This document shows positions 32,441 to 42,371 of a DNA stretch of 64,000 bases, one piece after another. The notes under the pieces were generated by a model. That model saw nothing but the letters and a program-made list of their open reading frames with translations, had not been told where the DNA came from and ran no database searches. Origin of the DNA: Athripsodes cinereus. Lineage: Eukaryota > Arthropoda > Insecta > Trichoptera > Leptoceridae. The stretch spans positions 10,147,684 through 10,211,683 of the forward strand of contig OX388328.1 in the NCBI GenBank assembly GCA_947579605.1, given 5' to 3'. Each line of letters starts with the position of its first letter. Within the stretch, counting starts at the first letter, position 1. The position numbers and the translations under genes were made by a program.

Positions 32441-32544
32441 GTAAATTAGAAGCACCACCTCACGCCGGCTTTAACATGGGATACCTCATGGCTCCGTACC
32501 CTTATCCTAACGGGGCGGCTGGTCATCCGTTACCTGTTTCAATG
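32441..32544 (+). CDS. pan: Internal exon of pangolin/TCF (Wnt transcription factor)
   Basis: The exon is framed by TTTGTTTGTTTTCAG and GTAAGT. It starts in phase 1 (two bases finish a split codon) and ends in phase 0 after Met. The 34 full codons read KLEAPPHAGFNMGYLMAPYP, then YPNGAAGHPLPVSM. The FNMGYL..PY.Y.NG block matches my recollection of the Drosophila Pangolin segment between the N-terminal beta-catenin (Armadillo)-binding domain and the HMG box. Pangolin/TCF is the nuclear DNA-binding partner of Armadillo in Wnt signalling. GC content is well above the surroundings. I found no other pan exon on either side. Unusually, the exon's first bases, GTAAAT, resemble a donor directly after the acceptor. 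Assignment rests on memory of one conserved peptide, so another transcription factor remains possible. Confidence 0.75.
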
Positions 32545-32550
32545 GTAAGT
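32545..32550 (+). promoter_or_regulatory. 5' splice donor
   Basis: ATG|GTAAGT is a consensus insect donor immediately after the last codon. Confidence 0.85.
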
Positions 32551-32624
32551 CAATCAAACTAATCAATTAGATACAGTTAATCAATAATACAAGGTTTATC
32601 AACAACAAAAGGATATATTTACTT

Positions 32625-32806
32625 TCGATTTGGGTTCGATTCCCGACCAGGGCAAAATGAAGGATACCCTTGTACAAATTGTTCTGGGCCTGGGTGTTGT
32701 ATACATATGTGTTAAGTGCATTGTCCTGTTAGTTTCCATAAAACAAGATTCAAGATATTATCTTAGTTTGGGATTTTCTCGATCTGTGTGAATCGTCTCT
32801 AGATAC
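32625..32806 (+). mobile_element. tRNA-derived SINE1 copy in the intron
   Basis: GGGTTCGATTCCCGACCAGG gives a good tRNA box B. The body shares AGGGCAAA, CTGGG.CTGGGTGTT, ACAAGATTC, TTAGTTTGGGA and TCGATCTGTGTGA with the reverse copy at 47606-47922. The box A half is missing. It lies about 80 bp downstream of the exon in sense orientation. Confidence 0.75.
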
Positions 32807-32964
32807 ATGATGTTATGATATTTGATTGAACAACTCTAGTCGAAATTCAGACTCTAAAACAATGTATCTTCAAGCCATTCTACCTTGTGCTTTAGATTTC
32901 CAGTTATCAGATCCTAATTTGGAACCTTTTTTGGCCATGCGCAATACTTAATTTGATGTAATAA
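32807..32964 (+). other. Intron, no recognisable feature
   Basis: Nothing supportable. Confidence 0.5.
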
Positions 32965-33160
32965 CTTCTTCTTCTTAATCTTTCATTAGACCCAGAGGTC
33001 TGTTCATGCAGGAGGGTCCTCTTGCGATGTGGATGCCCAGCTGTCCTTCCAACGGTTAGGGGGTCTTCCGGGTAGGCGTCGTCCATCAGGTAGTCCATGT
33101 AGAACAGTATTTGGGATTCTGGTGCTACCCATCCTCTGGACGTGTTCATACCAAAATCTT
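32965..33160 (-). mobile_element. RTE-H 3' fragment
   Basis: The reverse strand carries a degraded RTE C-terminus (MDYLMDD..P.DPLTVGRTAG, then ..KRTLLHEQTSG) from the GRP/W..D module. The 3' end is near 32970. The copy at 2078-2196 is related. Confidence 0.6.
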
Positions 33161-33865
33161 CGGCGTTGTCTTCAAAATCTTCAAATGTAATAACGATTTG
33201 GTAAAAGTCCGTCAACATAAATTTATAATTTCAAAGGGATGTTCTATAGTTCAAACAAGTCAATCAATTGTGCATTTATTTACATATAACAGATTAAGTA
33301 CATAAAATATATACGTATTACAAATAATGACTTAGAATTGTTATATATTTTATACCCTATGACTTTTGCTATATATTGATACTTATATACCTAAGACTAT
33401 ATACCACGTATATACATATTATTATGTACTGCAATCATCTCTGTAAATTGTTCCTTCCTCCGTCTCTCTCCTCCCCCGCAACCCTGGAACAACCCCCTAC
33501 TACCACCACCACCACCTCACTTCATACCCTCGCCATGGTATTGTATGTGCTGCTGTACGTACAACCTTTGCGAATTACAGTCAATGCTCTGATTTACGAA
33601 AATAATGTATGTGGTTTACTCGTATTACGCTTATTAATTTTAACAGTCATTCTTCGATATTCAAAACGCTGATGAAAATAACTATTTTTATTTGTAGTTG
33701 GAAGCCTCTTTACGTTGAAATGAATAACTTATAATTTTATGATACTTTGTATTGCTTGATATTATAACCAATTTATATACAGGGAAGAATAAAATAAATA
33801 ATTATAAATTAATAACTCTAAGGTTAGTACATTCACAGAGTGAAAATTCATAATGATGATATTAT
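33161..33865. other. No recognisable feature
   Basis: Includes a C-rich CTACCACCACC simple repeat near 33500-33520. No exon-like boundaries with a convincing frame. Confidence 0.5.
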
Positions 33866-34036
33866 ACTTTAATTACAACACAGTAAACTTTTCACTAAGA
33901 TTTATTCCAATCTCGAGTGCTTTCGTCAATGTTGATATATTGAGATTTCTCTTGAAAATGTCTATATCAACATTGACGAAAGCGCTCGAGATTTGAATAA
34001 ATCTAAGTGAAAAGTTAACTGTGTTGTAATTAAAGT
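33866..34036. mobile_element. Palindromic MITE
   Basis: Arms of about 74 bp (33866-33939 and 33963-34036) are near-perfect inverted copies. Both carry ACTTTAATTACAACACAGT, CTTTTCACT, CTCGAG and TTTCGTCAATGTTGATATA. The loop is about 23 bp. Confidence 0.9.
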
Positions 34037-34344
34037 ATTTATTTATTTATGCATAATAACATAACACAAACAGAAATAATTTACAAACTTACACATAAAA
34101 AAACACATAGATGACATCCCTTCAAAAAGAGGATAACAATATATCATAATTATAAATTGTAAGATTGGTCAAAAAAACGGATGGTCTTCGGAATTAAAAA
34201 ATATATCAATATTTGCGCGTACACAATACTTATGCCAATTTTTAAATTACTAGAATTGTACCATTAAAAAAAATATACCACTTTATTATTCAAAAAACGT
34301 ACTTTAAGGCAATGTCGTCCAGTAAACCTTATCATTAATTAATA
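34037..34344. other. No recognisable feature
   Basis: AT-rich spacer. Confidence 0.5.
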
Positions 34345-34349
34345 ATATT

Positions 34350-34461
34350 ACTCAATAGACACTTCGTCTGCAAAACCAACAGATTAGCAAACTCCCTTAA
34401 GTGAGAAACAGGAAAGGTGTTCCGATACTTACGAATCGGCTAGGCTGGTTTAAGTGCACTT
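34350..34461 (-). mobile_element. MITE F, half copy
   Basis: ACTCAATAGACAC, AACCAACAGATTAGCAAACTC, GAAACAGGAAAGGTGTTCCG and TTACGAATCGGCTAGGCTGG match the reverse of MITE F at 58429-58593. The copy stops where the 37-bp tandem array begins. Confidence 0.7.
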
Positions 34462-34471
34462 TTTCACATGG

Positions 34472-34739
34472 TATATTCACCGATCCCACCAATTCCTTTT
34501 CAATCCACTATATTCACCGATCCCACCAATTCCTTTTCAATCCACTATATTCACCGATCCCACCAATTCCTTTTCAATCCACTATATTCACCGATCCCAC
34601 CAATTCCTTTTCAATCCACTATATTCACCGATCCCACCAATTCCTTTTCAATCCACTATATTCACCGATCCCACCAATTCCTTTTCAATCCACTATATTC
34701 ACAGATTCCACCAATACCTTTCCAATCCAATATATTCGA
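34472..34739. repeat. 37-bp tandem repeat array, about 7 units
   Basis: Units start at 34472, 34509, 34546, 34583, 34620, 34657 and 34694. Each begins TATATTCACCGATCCCACCA and ends CAATCCAC. The first six are essentially identical; the seventh has several changes and a partial eighth follows. Because 37 is not a multiple of 3, three overlapping repeat-encoded frames appear; none is likely to be a gene. Confidence 0.95.
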
Positions 34740-35110
34740 CATGGTTACTAAACATTAGTTTTTTTTCAGTTCGTTAGTTTGATAAGATCGTATCTCCTGT
34801 ACTGTACCAACTCTCCTCTTTTCAAAATCCCACCCTTGAGAAGATTTGATTAAAATCGTTTGAATTTTCTCGCATTCATTCCTCCCTCCCCTATCCCCTG
34901 CACCATCCTGCCCTCCCATACCCCCTCTTTCTCTCTCATTCTAAATGCTCTGCTGCTCAACAATTTGCTCAAAACCTATTATATTACACAAACAAACTTG
35001 CATTATGTGTATATAACGTATTTGTTTGTGCTTTTTGATATACATAAGTTTAGTTTGCGATGTATTGAAAGTATCCTATGGATTGCTTTTCGAATATCCT
35101 TTATGTAAGT
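34740..35110. other. No recognisable feature
   Basis: Pyrimidine-rich stretch at 34870-34945; no frame with coding character. Confidence 0.5.
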
Positions 35111-35114
35111 TCGT

Positions 35115-35385
35115 AAAATCTCACGTATAAGACAATTTACATCTACAATTCAGCTATGAAGCATGCCACCCAATCTTAATGTCGTATTTTTTTTAATGGC
35201 ACGAAGAAGGACTTTGACATTGACCACTCAGATAGCGCGGGCTGTGGCACGAAGAGTTCGATTTGCATGTTTTTTGGATGCAGTGATTCCCTTTACTAGG
35301 ACGATCGATGTTTATTATTTACAGTCCGCTGGGTACACCACTTGTGAAATGTGCCACAGTGGTATATTAGTAGTTGTTTAGTAGA
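35115..35385 (+). mobile_element. N1 element with internal insertion
   Basis: ACATCTACAATTCAGCTATGA, ATGCCACCCAATCTTAATGTC and TCCGCTGGGTACACCACTTGTG with GGTATATTAGTAG define N1. About 60 extra bases lie between the GGCACGAAG and TGCATG blocks. Confidence 0.7.
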
Positions 35386-35544
35386 GAAAATAGCTATACT
35401 GCGATAAAACCGCCCACAGCGTGTTGTAATTCGTTCTAATGTTGTCTATTTTATTAATTTTCAACAATGTAAACTGACGAATTAATTAAATCAATAAACT
35501 TTGGAAGCTTATCAAATATTTCTCCATCTCTTTTCTGTTAATTG

Positions 35545-35700
35545 TTCATTCTTCGTCTACTTCTTTATATGCCATGTCAGGTCCCCCCAACGTCGACTAT
35601 CACCCTGGCATAGGCTTCTCTGTCATGTGCTAGCCGGAACAGCTCCTCCACCCTTTGGACTCCGGTCGGGCTCTCGGATATTTCTTAGCCATTACATGTA
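35545..35700 (-). mobile_element. RTE-F 3' fragment
   Basis: ATGCCATGTCAGGTCCCCCCAACG and CTCCACCCTTTGGACTCCGG match 18491-18620. It carries an additional 5' segment. Confidence 0.65.
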
Positions 35701-35734
35701 GTTAATCCACAAACTACTCCATTTTTACACATCC

Positions 35735-35915
35735 AGATAATTCTCTCCGTGCCATTTAAACATAAAACATTTAGAGTAACCTGGGTAATATACCTATTCA
35801 TTTTTGAATTGAAGATGTTACGTGTCCTATGCGATGTTTTACGAATGCTCGAATTTTAGAGAAAAGAGTGAGCACAACTTTTTTCTGGGTTCTCCATTGA
35901 ACAATCTAAGTAACT
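35735..35915 (-). mobile_element. N1 fragment
   Basis: TTCTCTCCGTGCC, GAAGATGTTACGTGTCC, GCTCGAATTTTAGAGAAAAGAGTGAG and GGGTTCTCCATTG are reverse N1 blocks. RTE-F lies at its left edge, as at 18491. Confidence 0.55.
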
Positions 35916-36954
35916 AAATCACTCGCAAACGAGTTGAGGGTCTCGAGAACTTTAAGTAAAATATCGAAATAAAATCATTGGTAACAAGAATCAGACGTAG
36001 TAATTCAATTGGTTTACATTTTATTGTTATATTTTATCAAGTCCTTAGTATATTATTATATTATGTAAGTAATAAATATGTGTATAGTCCTTATTGAATA
36101 ATATTCTCGTATAATATATATTATTCCTGACTTTCGGTTCTCTGATTTATCATTCTGAAATTTTATAAAGGTTTTCAGTATTGTCATAGGAAAATAACAG
36201 TTCAACAAATGTAGATTGGCAAAAGATTTGAAATACGTTGATTTTTTGAGATGAAATATCTATAATTTATCTATATATTCTTTACTGTAAATTGATTATA
36301 AAACAAGAATCTCCAAAATTACCCATTGATTTACACATATATCTTCAATATACGGAGGATGTGTGTAATGTTTGTTTCGTATATATTTTCATCTTGTAAC
36401 AATAATCGTTCGCGTAAAGCGTTCAAAAATAATAAATTACAATCAATTTTGTAACATAAGAATCGAAAATAAAATAATTATTGATATTGGCTTAAATGCT
36501 TGGTTTTAATCTGAGCGTAAATATTAGTTATCCCAGTTGATTTTAATAAGCTGCCAAGTTACGACTGTCGCGTTACTACATTTGATTTCTATTTTCTTTA
36601 TATTATTATTATTGTCAAATATGACTTATTGACTTTCTGCTTCGGCTCACTGATTTGAACATTTCCGTTTCCTGATGAATTATCGCATATATTCAATTCT
36701 CTCTCTTTACGTACATAGAATTATATAAAAGTATATAATTATTATTATTACTGACTATATCAATAATGTCCTTTATAGGACGATTTGTGCCATGTGTATA
36801 AATTAAATTACATATACATACTCCTAATATTAAATAAATAAATAAATAAATAAGCTAATAAACACATTTACAAGACAAGTAAAAACAAAAATTATACCCT
36901 CTATCTAAATTTGTATCCTTTAAACGAGTTTTTGAATAGACAAAATTTATATAT
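35916..36954. other. No recognisable feature
   Basis: About 1 kb of AT-rich DNA with (TAAA)n near 36832-36852. A short CACTCGCAAACGAGT palindrome is at 35920-35934. Confidence 0.5.
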
Positions 36955-37230
36955 CTTGGGCATGTTGAACGAATGAACGAGGTAAGAATGACAAAGAGGA
37001 TATACTTATCTGAAAGAAAGGGTGCGAGGAAACGCGGGCGTGCGAGAACCACGTGGCTTGATCACGTGGATCAAATTCTCAAGGACGGCCGCGTGTTGAG
37101 TAAGAGGAACCGACGTGCGTGTATGAGAAACTGTATGAATGTGGAGGAAGCGAAGGAAGTGTGTAGAGATAGATCTGTTTGGCGTTCCGTTCTCTCTGCC
37201 TACCCCGCTTGGGACACGGCGTGAGGGTAT
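36955..37230 (+). mobile_element. RTE-A 3' end
   Basis: The open frame at 36973-37224 encodes MNEVRMTKRIYLSERKGARK, then RGRARTTWLDHVDQILKDGR and WRSVLSAYPAWDTA with TGA in GGCGTGAGGGTATA. It is nearly identical to the last 84 residues of the 19357-21411 protein. The tail has become (TTTA)n. Confidence 0.9.
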
Positions 37231-37414
37231 ATTTATTTATTTATTCAAAACCAGTTACACACTTGAGACAACACATACAAATAAATACAAACAATTATAA
37301 TCATTACAAGAGACCATGCATTGCCCAATTTAAAAGTATAGTATAGTATATATCTTGCGTATTAGCAATGATATCACAGATAATGTCACCCAAGGTGGTA
37401 TTTTTTCTTACAGA
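37231..37414. other. No recognisable feature
   Basis: Short spacer. Confidence 0.5.
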
Positions 37415-37745
37415 ATCATCATCATCATCATCATCATTTCTGTCGGTCCCTCAATCCTGAGGATCGTGACCATCATGCCTCGTTCTGTAGACCATCTGTC
37501 TCCATGTTGAGCGATCCTCTGCCATGTGTAAGGCCCCGTGAAGTGAGCTCTGTGTGGCCTCCTTAATTTGGTCGCTCCATCTTATTGGCACTCTGCCCCT
37601 TCCTCTCCTCCCTTCTACAACCCCAGTCATAATCACTTTTTCTAGGTTGTCATGCTCTCTTCTTGCAATGTGCCCGAAATATCGCAAAGCGCGCTGACTG
37701 CAAATCGTTGAGAGTCGCGCCGAAATGTTTAACTCCCTGAGGATA
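37415..37745 (-). mobile_element. RTE-I 3' end with (GAT)n tail
   Basis: The reverse frame encodes MRYFGHIARREHDNLEKVIM, then GRRGRGRVPIRWSDQI and AEDRSTWRQMVYRTRHDGHD, followed by a (GAT)n run at 37416-37435. This is the RTE C-terminal GH...R/GRGR..RW.D module. It is distinct in sequence from RTE-C despite the same tail unit. Confidence 0.85.
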
Positions 37746-38665
37746 TATTCTTACAGAATATCTCGAATTTATTGTAATTAGCAAAAAATAATTTAAATTT
37801 CTCATATATAGATTAAGGTGGCAAATAAACTCTAAACAAAGCTAGATTTCAATCTAGTTTACACTATTTTAGATATTTTTTATTTTACTTAATATACCAT
37901 TTATAAATTTAACACCCTGGCAATTTCCTCTGTATTTTTGAATCCATAAGCTTAGTAAAATTCTGCTTTTTTACATCGATGTTTTTTGTTTGTTATTTAT
38001 TTATTTATTCATTTTGAGCACAAAACAGACAATTCAAAACAGATAATATAAATAAGAGATAAAAGGTAAATATTTCAGAGATCAGCTATCATCCAACACC
38101 ATGCACCACAATTAATTTAAAAAACATGGATACCTAACATTCCGGTTATCTTAACATGCCTACATATACACAATTATATTTACCTTTCTTTACAGTATTA
38201 GGAGGCTGGAAAACTTGCAGAAAACAGTGAATCTATTCTATCCCGATGATTTCGTGGATTATGAGCTTATTAAGATACAATATTATAATATAATATATAC
38301 AATGTATAAGGGATGTTTCCTCAATCTACCCCTGAACTGAAAATGACGCCAGTAGGTTCGAGAAAAATAGTTATACATATGTAAACAGAAAGGGAGAAAA
38401 TAAGGACACCCTTTTCAACGAAATCCTCCGTTAAATCTACATCCATATTATAATATTATTTGTATGTATTATTATGTATTTGAGATTGTTAGGGGATGGA
38501 AATGGTGAAAATGGACGCCGACGCTTGAGAGGGATGTTGATAAAGATCCTACCGACGCTTGAAATGATTGGACGTCGTAGCCACCCCGACGCCGACGCCT
38601 AACGTACTATTTACTTATGTATAATTTCATTTTATTGTTCGTATATCTCGTGTTCTTAGTTATAC
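37746..38665. other. No recognisable feature
   Basis: AT-rich DNA. A short GACGCCGACGC-type GC patch near 38510-38605 shows repeated CGACGCTTGA words but no identifiable gene. Confidence 0.45.
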
Positions 38666-38667
38666 TA

Positions 38668-39010
38668 TACTATACGTTACCCTCACGCCGTATCCCAAGT
38701 GGGGTAGGCAGAGAGAACGGAACGCCAAACAGATCTATCTTTACACACTTCCTTCGCTTCCTCCACATTCATACAGTTTCTCATACACGCACGTCGGTTC
38801 CTCTTACTCAACACGCGGCCGTCCTTGAGAATTTGATCCACGTGATCAAGCCACGTGGTTCTCGGACGCCCGCGCTTCCTCTCTTTGTCATTCTTACTTC
38901 GTTCATTCGTTCAACATGTCCAAACCACCGTAGTTTATTCACGCGCATTCTGTCCACAACACTCTTCTTGCATCCGCTCATTCTTCTAATATCCTCATTC
39001 TTCACTTTTA
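38668..39010 (-). mobile_element. RTE-A 3' end with internal deletion
   Basis: The reverse strand carries RTE-A from KNEDIRRMSGCKKSVVDRMR through LRWFGHVERMNEVRMTKR to the GCGTGAGGGTA end and a TATAG tail. About 30 bp are deleted within the region that encodes IYLSERKG. Confidence 0.9.
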
Positions 39011-39404
39011 GTTACCCCGTGTTCTTAGTTACTCCACAAAGTTTCGGCTATTTGGAGTTTTGGACCATACTCTTTCATAATATACCGTTGTTATAGCAAT
39101 GAAAGGATTCAGAACCTCTGCAGTGACGTGACTAGCACATAACTACTATTCTGTGTAGCAAAACAAGAGAGTCTCGGTTATTCAAATGAGAGATCTTGAT
39201 ATAGAATCTGCTTGCTGATAACCTACATGAAATTCATATTTCTTACTGTGAAGATATTTGTGGTGTACTGTATTTGGGTTTAATTTATATTAGAATAAAA
39301 TAAAATGTAACATATTTTCATTTTGTTTTTACTATAACTGTTGATGTTTATGGGTTTGTATATGTATGTATGTACCTATGTGTTTTTTTTGTATTAATTT
39401 TAAT
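39011..39404. other. No recognisable feature
   Basis: A GTATTTGGGTTTAATTTAT word near 39269 recalls the SINE2 end but is too short to call. Confidence 0.45.
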
Positions 39405-39545
39405 AACCGGTTTAGTTGGAAGACATCACATTTTAGCGATAAACTCGCCCTCTGTACATTGAATTGTATACCTGTTTTTTATGTGACATTGTTTTATTTT
39501 GTAATTTTGTAACCAATGTACAGTGAAGAATTAAATAAATGTCAG
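39405..39545 (+). mobile_element. LINE 3' UTR (jockey/CR1-like)
   Basis: ATAAACTCGCCCTCTGTACATTG, then CAATGTACAGTGAAGAATTAAATAAATG, is a LINE-like 3' UTR with a short A-rich tail. Confidence 0.45.
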
Positions 39546-39589
39546 CGGTAAGGGTGGTGGTATCCAGGTGGTATCAACATTTGTTTTAT

Positions 39590-39800
39590 TTAAATCTTCG
39601 AGTGTCTTTCAAAAGACAGATGGTCGAGAAAATAAAGACAATTTACGATTTTAATTCTCAATGACATGTGCCACCCATCCTGAATGTCTTAAATTATTGT
39701 TGACACGGAGAGGACAGTTTGCATGTTTATATCATCCGACTGGTCCGCTGGCTACACCACTTGTGGGATACGCCGTGATGGGATAGTAGTAGTGGTAGTA
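39590..39800 (+). mobile_element. N1 element
   Basis: TCTTCGAGTGTCTTTCAAAAGAC, GCCACCCATCCTGAATGTC, GGAGAGGACAGTTTGCATG, GGCTACACCACTTGTGGG and CGCCGTGATGGGATAGTAGTAG make a clean copy missing only the extreme head. Confidence 0.85.
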
Positions 39801-40299
39801 ATTATATTTAAGACTATAGGATCTAGGCATTAATGTAGAATTCAGATGCTGTATATAATATTATGCAATGATATTGTATGTACATACATATAATAAATGT
39901 ATGAAGCATTTGGGTGTAGGCTTAGGGGAGTGAGATGCAAATGTAGTATTAGTACACTAGGGGATGAAGGGTGAGTTAGGCTTTCCAAGGGGTGTTGTGT
40001 AATGTGCCCTAAGGTTTATCTGGGCATACGTAATGAATGTACTATCCTATACATAGCAGGGTTATGGATTTGAAGCGTTTCAGAATTTCATCCCATGTTC
40101 ATAATTGAAATTTCAGGACATATATTTTTTGCAATTTTCGGAAACATATTAAAAAAAACAGCGATTAGGTATGATTATGCTTATAATTTTATGCTTATTA
40201 CATACGGGTACTTCGTTAGCTCTCTTGTGTACGGAGAATGCAGTGATGGATTAAATTAATGTTTTTTTTTTGTGATTTCCATGTAGATTCATAGAAAGT
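39801..40299. other. No recognisable feature
   Basis: Nothing supportable. Confidence 0.5.
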
Positions 40300-40617
40300 T
40301 GGTGTAATTACAAGAATGCATGTAAATAAGTTAAGATGGTTTGGGCACGTGGAAAGAATGCATGAGAACAGAAGATTTATTTGGCTGAGAGGAATGGTGC
40401 GCGGAGACGTGGACGTCCGAGGATTAAATGGCAGGATCATTTAAATCAAATCCTACTGGACAGTCATGTGTTGAGCACATTGAACAGGAGAGCATGCATG
40501 AGGAATTGTATGACATTGAGGGAAGCGAAAGATGTATGCAAGGATAGAAGGAAGTGGCGCTCGATCCTTTCTGCCTAACCCGCGAGGGAAGCGGCGTGAT
40601 GGTATGTATGTATGTAT
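40300..40617 (+). mobile_element. RTE-B 3' end
   Basis: The frame at about 40381-40578 encodes ERNGARRRGRPRIKWQDHLN, then ACMRNCMTLREAKDVCKDRR and KWRSILSA before a stop that replaces Tyr. The terminus GGAAGCGGCGTGATGGTATG is followed by a (TATG)n tail. It gives the cleanest RTE-B end. Confidence 0.9.
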
Positions 40618-40710
40618 AAATAGTTTTGTGATGCCGCGTAAAGGTCGTTTAGCTTAGTATATTTTCCGTACATTTTGCTTGGCGGACCCGTGTTGTGGAA
40701 CAAAATTCAT
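40618..40710. other. Spacer
   Basis: Nothing recognised. Confidence 0.4.
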
Positions 40711-41333
40711 TATTATTATTATTATTTGGATGATTTGTAAAGCGCCGTTTTGTGAAAAAAATCCACCTCAAGGGCGCTCTTTGCTAACTAAGGTTGTGTC
40801 TGGATTATTCCGTGAGATTTCTTGAATAGATAAGTCTTCAGTTGGTTCTTGAAACGAGATATGTCCTGCACATCTCTGATCATTTGTGGAAGCCTGTTCC
40901 AGACTACAGGTGCAGATATTGCAAAAGCACGTTCCACGTATACTGGTTTCGATACAGTACTGGTCACCTCCAATTTAGTTGTAGTATCTTGACAAGACCT
41001 CAGTGTTGTCTGTCTATGACTTAACGCCTGTCTACCGCAGAGTTCCATGATATATTCTGGGGCCATAGCATGAAGTGCCTTAAATACTGTCAAACACACT
41101 TTAAATTCGACTCTCTCCGGACATCTGAGCCAGTGAAGAGATTGAAGGGTGGCAGATATGTGTGAAGAGCGATTCAGTTGATAAATGAAACGTGCAGCCG
41201 CATTAAAAACGGACTGAATCTTCTGGAGTTGATATTGTGGCAAATTTGCGAGGATGCCATTGCAGTAATCCAATCGTGGTACGACGAATGAGTTAATATG
41301 GCTTGCCATTCTGAAGAGTGTGATAAAAAATCT
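40711..41333 (-). mobile_element. L2-like LINE 3' end with open C-terminal frame
   Basis: The reverse frame at 40788-41309 encodes 173 residues: VVPRLDYCNGILANLPQYQL, VFNAAARFIY, HISATLQSLHWL, AFAISAPVVWNRLP and FKNQLKTYLFKKSHG. This is the CR1/L2 C-terminal domain order after the RT. The 3' UTR has AAAGAGCGCCCTTGAGGTGG, an AACGGCGCTTTACAAAT block and a (TAA)n tail. It is 5' truncated but has no stop codon within the frame. Confidence 0.9.
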
Positions 41334-41439
41334 GTCAATAAATAAAATGATTACTGTACTATGTTATGTAATTATCCAAAAACATTTTCAACGGATACAA
41401 ATGCCTTTATAAATATATTGTTAGTTTTAAATAAATTAT

Positions 41440-41665
41440 GAATGTATTTGCTTCTCTCGGCTAGAGGGACATCGAAGGAGTGTAGTCAAAAGATTCCACA
41501 CACGGGGTTGTTTTTGGCCGGCCAGCCCCTCAGGCTGCCCACTATGGCGCCTCCGGTGTGGACAAACTTTGTGCAGTGTAGAATTCGGATAAATGGAAGT
41601 CCCCAGACTTCTGCGCTATCCGGGTGGTCGGTGGGTCTCCTTCAATGGATACAAATTTTGTACAG
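41440..41665 (+). repeat. Interspersed repeat E, GC-rich segment
   Basis: TTGCTTCTCTCGGCTAGAG starts a block shared with 61920. TTTTTGGCCGGCCAGCCCCTCAGGC is shared in reverse with 63440-63480. GCGCTATCCGGGTGGTCGGTGGGTCTCC is shared with 62150-62180. It is non-coding. Confidence 0.65.
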
Positions 41666-42257
41666 AGGGCACTTCTTTTTTGGTACTTGTCTTGTAAATG
41701 CGATTATAATATGAAGGTACTAACAAACATGCGTACGAGTAAACGGATGAAAATATTTGTATAAATGTTATATAGATTTTTGAATTTTGATGTATAAATT
41801 TATAACAAATATAGGTACTGTATTCTGAAAATCATGTATGGAATAATAAGTACAAAAAAAGGTCTTTATATATAATTTCTGGCAACACTAGCCAAATTAA
41901 ATTTTCCTTCATCCCTAATATTTCCTTTTTTTATCCCCTCTCCTACCCCCTGTCTACCGTAACACCCTCTTCATCTCCTTTTCTTATTATCCTTTCTCCC
42001 CTCGCTCCCCCTTGCGTCTTCTCCAGACCTCTCGCCGTCCTCTACTTCTTCCACAAGGGTGATTTTGAAGGGTGAGAGTCGTCGAAATACGAAGAACACA
42101 CCACCTCCCAGGTTTTCTGGCAATTCCTTTTAAAGATGTATGGAATAATACTTTGACACTTTAAACAAGGATGATTAAAAATTCACAAAATCTTCAACTA
42201 AAAGAACATTTACCTACTTAAAAAAAAACATTTAAACGTTATTCTACTGACAAAAAA
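41666..42257. other. Unrecognised; pyrimidine-rich 41890-42050
   Basis: A long C/T-rich stretch on the + strand with no frame or repeat match in this window. Confidence 0.45.
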
Positions 42258-42345
42258 GTTTCCGTGGAACAACCGGTAAAGAATTGGTCTCCCACTCTTT
42301 TTCGTAAGTTTTCGAGTGTCTTTTTGTAAAAGGCAGATATTGTTC
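42258..42345 (+). mobile_element. N1 head fragment
   Basis: GTGGAACAACCGGTAAAGAATTGGTCTCCCACTC and GTAAGTTTTCGAGTGTC give one of the best N1 5' ends. It is truncated after about 90 bp. Confidence 0.75.
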
Positions 42346-42371
42346 TAGCAAACCTATAATATAGCAAACCT

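Noticed and set aside
33460..33545. Candidate pan exon (C-rich, Pro/Thr codons)
   Set aside because: No frame matches TCF sequence, and no acceptor/donor pair brackets it.
34472..34739. CRISPR array
   Set aside because: Units are contiguous 37-mers without variable spacers, in a eukaryotic intron.
34401..34777. Three overlapping repeat-encoded frames (HRSHQFLFNPLYS-type)
   Set aside because: Produced by the 37-bp tandem array read in all three phases; no coding evidence.
40788..41309. Host gene for a 173-residue protein
   Set aside because: Sequence is the CR1/L2 LINE C-terminal domain, followed by the shared L2-like 3' UTR and tail.
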